Under the pieces are notes generated by a model, which was not told where the DNA came from, made no database searches, and was given only the letters and a program-made list of their open reading frames with translations. Positions 61,412-64,000 of a stretch of 64,000 nucleotides of DNA are shown here, one piece after another. This DNA is from Oenococcus kitaharae. Lineage in GTDB: Bacteria; Bacillota; Bacilli; Lactobacillales; Lactobacillaceae. The position numbers and the translations under genes are program-made. The stretch covers positions 124,001 to 188,000 of the forward strand of contig NZ_JANJQP010000002.1 in the NCBI RefSeq assembly GCF_025758695.1, written 5' to 3'. Within the stretch, counting starts at the first letter, position 1. Every line of letters begins with the position of its first letter.

Positions 61412-63565
61412 ATGAAAAAAATTACGTCATTGTGCTTGCTGATTGCGCTTATATTTGCCAGTTTTCTTGTCATCAATATTTACGAGACTAGAGACTATAT
61501 CACTGTTAATAATCTGGGGCAGACGCCATCCTCTTTCCAGTTTTATATTTCGAATACAAATAGAACTGCCCGACAAGAACTGGCCTTTTTCAGGCAATTA
61601 GCCGATAAAGAAAAAGTCTCAATTTTTAGGACAGATACAAAAGGACAGAATAGTGATGTTGTCTTAAAGTCGGTTGTTTTTGAAAAAAGCAGTTTTCCTT
61701 TTCAACAATTCCATCTTCGTCCGCACAACTTATTTAAAAATGGCCAAAGTATCTACACAAGTTTTAAAACTGACAGCCGCTATCAAGCGGCGTCTATCCC
61801 CGTCTTTTGGTCAGCTAATAAAGTGCAGCTTCAGACAATGGCCCGCTATTATCGCCAAGATGACAAGTCGCTCAATGGCACTTATACAGTTTCCTCGACT
61901 CAATCAATTAATAAGACGGCCGTTGTCAATAAATTGAGTCAGTTTTTTGCCGTTAGTCCCAAGGTGCTGTTAACGTCCAGCTATGGCAGCGGCACTAGCT
62001 TTATCAATATTTCACTGATGCTGTTTGTCCTAATTATTGTGATGACTATATTAGTTTTGGCTATTGTGATCATCTACACGCCCCTGGCACAAATCAAAGA
62101 GATCGGGATTAAGAAACTTAATGGTATTAGCAACAGGTCGATTTTTTGGGATTTTATTAAAACGAACATATGCGTCATTATCCTAGTATCTATGTTAATT
62201 GATGCGACAGCTTGGTTTTATTTCCGTTATCGGCCCAGTGGCTTTTTCGTTTCTCTACTTATGTCGCAATTATTCATTCTGCTTCTGTTTCTTATCCTAA
62301 ATGCTTTTGTCTATCTAACGATCAAGCAAGTGACAATTAGCAAATTATTGAAGAATTTTCTTAATTTTCGACTGGGGAATGTTCTTTGCCTGATCATGAA
62401 AGGCGTCATGATGTTGTTGGTTACTGCCTTACTGATTTTTATTGGCAATAATGTACATGCGCTGATGCAGCAGAATGCGTTTAATCGCAGCTGGCAAAAA
62501 AACGGTCGAGTCCTGACGCTCAATCAGTATCACGAATCAAATAGTGAATTTCAGGATAGTTTGTTAGGGGGACACCAAACGTCGGACAAATTATTTGTGT
62601 TATTTAAAAAACTAGAAAGGTCAACTGATGCCGTATACATAAATGGTGAGATGACTAAACCATACGCTACGGGCGGCGCGCAAAAGAAAGAAAATCAATC
62701 CTTATATTTCGCACGCAGAAAGTTTCCAGTCATGACGGTCAACAAAAATTATTTTAAGCATTTTCATAATCGACAGCTGGAATTAAGAAAAAATCCAAGT
62801 AATATCCGCCAGTTCATAGTACCTGCTTCCTATAAAAAACAAGCGGCTAAGACTAAGTACCTGTGTCAAAATCTTATTTTCAGTGATTTATCTTCGGCTG
62901 AAGAAAAGCGGACTAATCTGACTGATATTCCGGTGCAGATTGATTACTACGATGACCCTCAGCTCTCGGTTTTCCCATACAGGGCTGATACTAAAGATAA
63001 TTTTGCTCAACCTATTTTTCAGATTTTCGACGACAATAATGCGACTTTTTTTGAAAAAATCATATTAACCAACAACGGGATTAACAATCCGATCAAAATC
63101 CAAAATACTGCTGCTAATCGCAGCAATATCAAGACAATTAGCCATTCTAATTTCTTTAGGCCTCTGCAGCTGCAATTTGTCACAGATAATTCGTTACTGG
63201 CCGATCAGGCATCCACTGATACAGAAGTAATTAACCGTTCATCAGCAGTAACCTTGGCTGTCTTTTTCCTAAGCCTTGTCTCTTCAATCTTCCTACTAGC
63301 CTGCATTATCCAAAGCAAGGCTAATCGTTTGGCCGTTGAGCGTTTATTAGGAATTAAATTATTTGACCGCTACCGGACAGAGATTATCAGTTTTGCCGCT
63401 TCATATATTATTCAGCTAGCGGCCATCATGATATTTGGGCGTTCCATGCTGCTGCTTCCCTTTGTCCTGCTGCTGATCGCGCTAGATGCCGCTATATCGG
63501 TTGCCTTCATTCTAATTAGAGAGAAAAGTAGTCTAGCACTGACATTGAAAGGGGAACAATCATGA
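61412..63565 (+). CDS. Bacteriocin-associated integral membrane protein (lactococcin 972 immunity/export permease)
   Basis: 717 aa. Helix at ~5-25, large extracellular loop, three or more helices around 200-345, a second large loop and three C-terminal helices, a FtsX/MacB-like permease plan. This matches the ~700 aa 'bacteriocin-associated integral membrane protein' found beside lactococcin 972 genes. ERLLGIKLFDRYR near the end mirrors IGIKKLNGISNRS near 230. AGAGGG SD. It overlaps the ATPase start by ATGA. Confidence 0.85.
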   Translation: MKKITSLCLLIALIFASFLVINIYETRDYITVNNLGQTPSSFQFYISNTNRTARQELAFFRQLADKEKVSIFRTDTKGQNSDVVLKSVVFEKSSFPFQQFHLRPHNLFKNGQSIYTSFKTDSRYQAASIPVFWSANKVQLQTMARYYRQDDKSLNGTYTVSSTQSINKTAVVNKLSQFFAVSPKVLLTSSYGSGTSFINISLMLFVLIIVMTILVLAIVIIYTPLAQIKEIGIKKLNGISNRSIFWDFIKTNICVIILVSMLIDATAWFYFRYRPSGFFVSLLMSQLFILLLFLILNAFVYLTIKQVTISKLLKNFLNFRLGNVLCLIMKGVMMLLVTALLIFIGNNVHALMQQNAFNRSWQKNGRVLTLNQYHESNSEFQDSLLGGHQTSDKLFVLFKKLERSTDAVYINGEMTKPYATGGAQKKENQSLYFARRKFPVMTVNKNYFKHFHNRQLELRKNPSNIRQFIVPASYKKQAAKTKYLCQNLIFSDLSSAEEKRTNLTDIPVQIDYYDDPQLSVFPYRADTKDNFAQPIFQIFDDNNATFFEKIILTNNGINNPIKIQNTAANRSNIKTISHSNFFRPLQLQFVTDNSLLADQASTDTEVINRSSAVTLAVFFLSLVSSIFLLACIIQSKANRLAVERLLGIKLFDRYRTEIISFAASYIIQLAAIMIFGRSMLLLPFVLLLIALDAAISVAFILIREKSSLALTLKGEQS

Positions 63566-64000
63566 CTGACACGATCATCGAAATGAGGCACTTACAAAAA
63601 AGTTTTGGCAAGAAAACCGTTTTTCATCATTTTGATTTGACGATTCAAGCTGGTGAATTGCTGGCGATTACAGGGCCGAGCGGTTCGGGGAAATCGACCT
63701 TATTGAATATCCTGGGATTGATTGAGAATTTTGATGCCGGTGAATATTTGTTTTTTGGGAAGAAGAATATTAAAGCCAATTCGCGTTTAGCACAAATCAT
63801 GATCCGCGATAAAATCAATTATCTGTTTCAAAATTTTGCTTTGATTGAGACTGAGACAGCCGAGGATAATCTGATGCTGGCGCTGAAATATTATAAAGCC
63901 AGCAAGGCACAGAAAAAAGCTTTGATTGCTGCCACGCTTGATAAAGTGGGCTTATCAGGGTACAGCCAAGGGAAAATTTTCGAGCTCTCGGGTGGTGAAC
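63562..64000 (+). CDS. ABC transporter ATPase of the bacteriocin locus (cut by window end)
   Basis: 146 codons visible. Walker A GPSGSGKST (~36), Q-loop in LFQNFALIE, and the signature ELSGGE exactly at the window edge. MacB/LolD-type ATPase, partner of the large permease. The Walker B part lies beyond the window. Confidence 0.92.
   Translation, partial: MTDTIIEMRHLQKSFGKKTVFHHFDLTIQAGELLAITGPSGSGKSTLLNILGLIENFDAGEYLFFGKKNIKANSRLAQIMIRDKINYLFQNFALIETETAEDNLMLALKYYKASKAQKKALIAATLDKVGLSGYSQGKIFELSGGE

Noticed and set aside
1-64000. CRISPR arrays, IS elements, prophage, rRNA
   Set aside because: No regularly spaced repeats, transposase or integrase motifs, phage structural genes or rRNA sequence were recognised on reading both strands.

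Overview
The window looks like a chromosomal segment of a lactic acid bacterium of the Leuconostoc/Oenococcus group. My best guess is an Oenococcus other than O. oeni, but no 16S or other decisive marker is present. The reasons are the Firmicute gene order pth-mfd-rqcP-divIC-tilS-hpt-ftsH-hslO-lysS, a T-box, a THI-box TPP riboswitch upstream of ECF genes, a cre site, PurBox-like DNA, Rgg regulators, and moderate-to-low GC by eye. No rRNA, IS element, prophage or CRISPR array was seen.

Region by region. 1-1.8 kb: end of a sensor kinase, a secreted amidase and a PAP2 phosphatase. 1.9-19 kb: a strikingly coherent nucleotide/ribose salvage block. It holds a phosphonate-type ABC importer headed by a PurBox-like operator and ending in a 5'-nucleotidase, then a LacI-type regulator, rbsKDACB, a nucleoside hydrolase, (hflX), adenine deaminase, rpiA and prs. 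19-30 kb: GNAT, alr, a ferredoxin-NADP reductase-like enzyme, a free methionine sulfoxide reductase, an LTA-synthase-like protein, CorA, a DUF218 protein, and two ykoE genes with ykoD and ykoC around a TPP riboswitch. 30-46 kb: RluD-type synthase, PadR with its adhesin-like partner, a Ser-rich surface protein, and the conserved pth-to-lysS block interrupted by an aminotransferase under a T-box. 46-51.6 kb: MFS and ABC drug exporters with a TetR regulator. 51.7-51.9 kb: tRNA-Asn and tRNA-Thr, each with its own terminator.

52-64 kb is accessory: a mazEF-like pair, small orphan genes, cytidine deaminase, a DUF2712-like secreted protein with a five-gene ABC cassette, two tandem Rgg regulators that each face a divergent, unannotated 36-40 codon gene for a hydrophobic SHP-like peptide, and a lactococcin 972-type bacteriocin locus with inverted repeats before the structural gene and before its transporter. 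The working model is peptide quorum sensing through the two Rgg/peptide modules, controlling the bacteriocin locus and perhaps the DUF2712 cassette.

Two window-wide themes stand out. First, about a dozen genes have a TATAAT-like hexamer 6-10 nt before the start codon and usually no Shine-Dalgarno sequence, suggesting many leaderless mRNAs. Second, several conserved enzymes have lost hallmark residues: a cysteine-free Hsp33, a one-cysteine fRMsr, a PAP2 protein without its motif-3 Arg, and a TilS without its C-terminal domain. A ribokinase that seems to start at AUC adds to the oddities.
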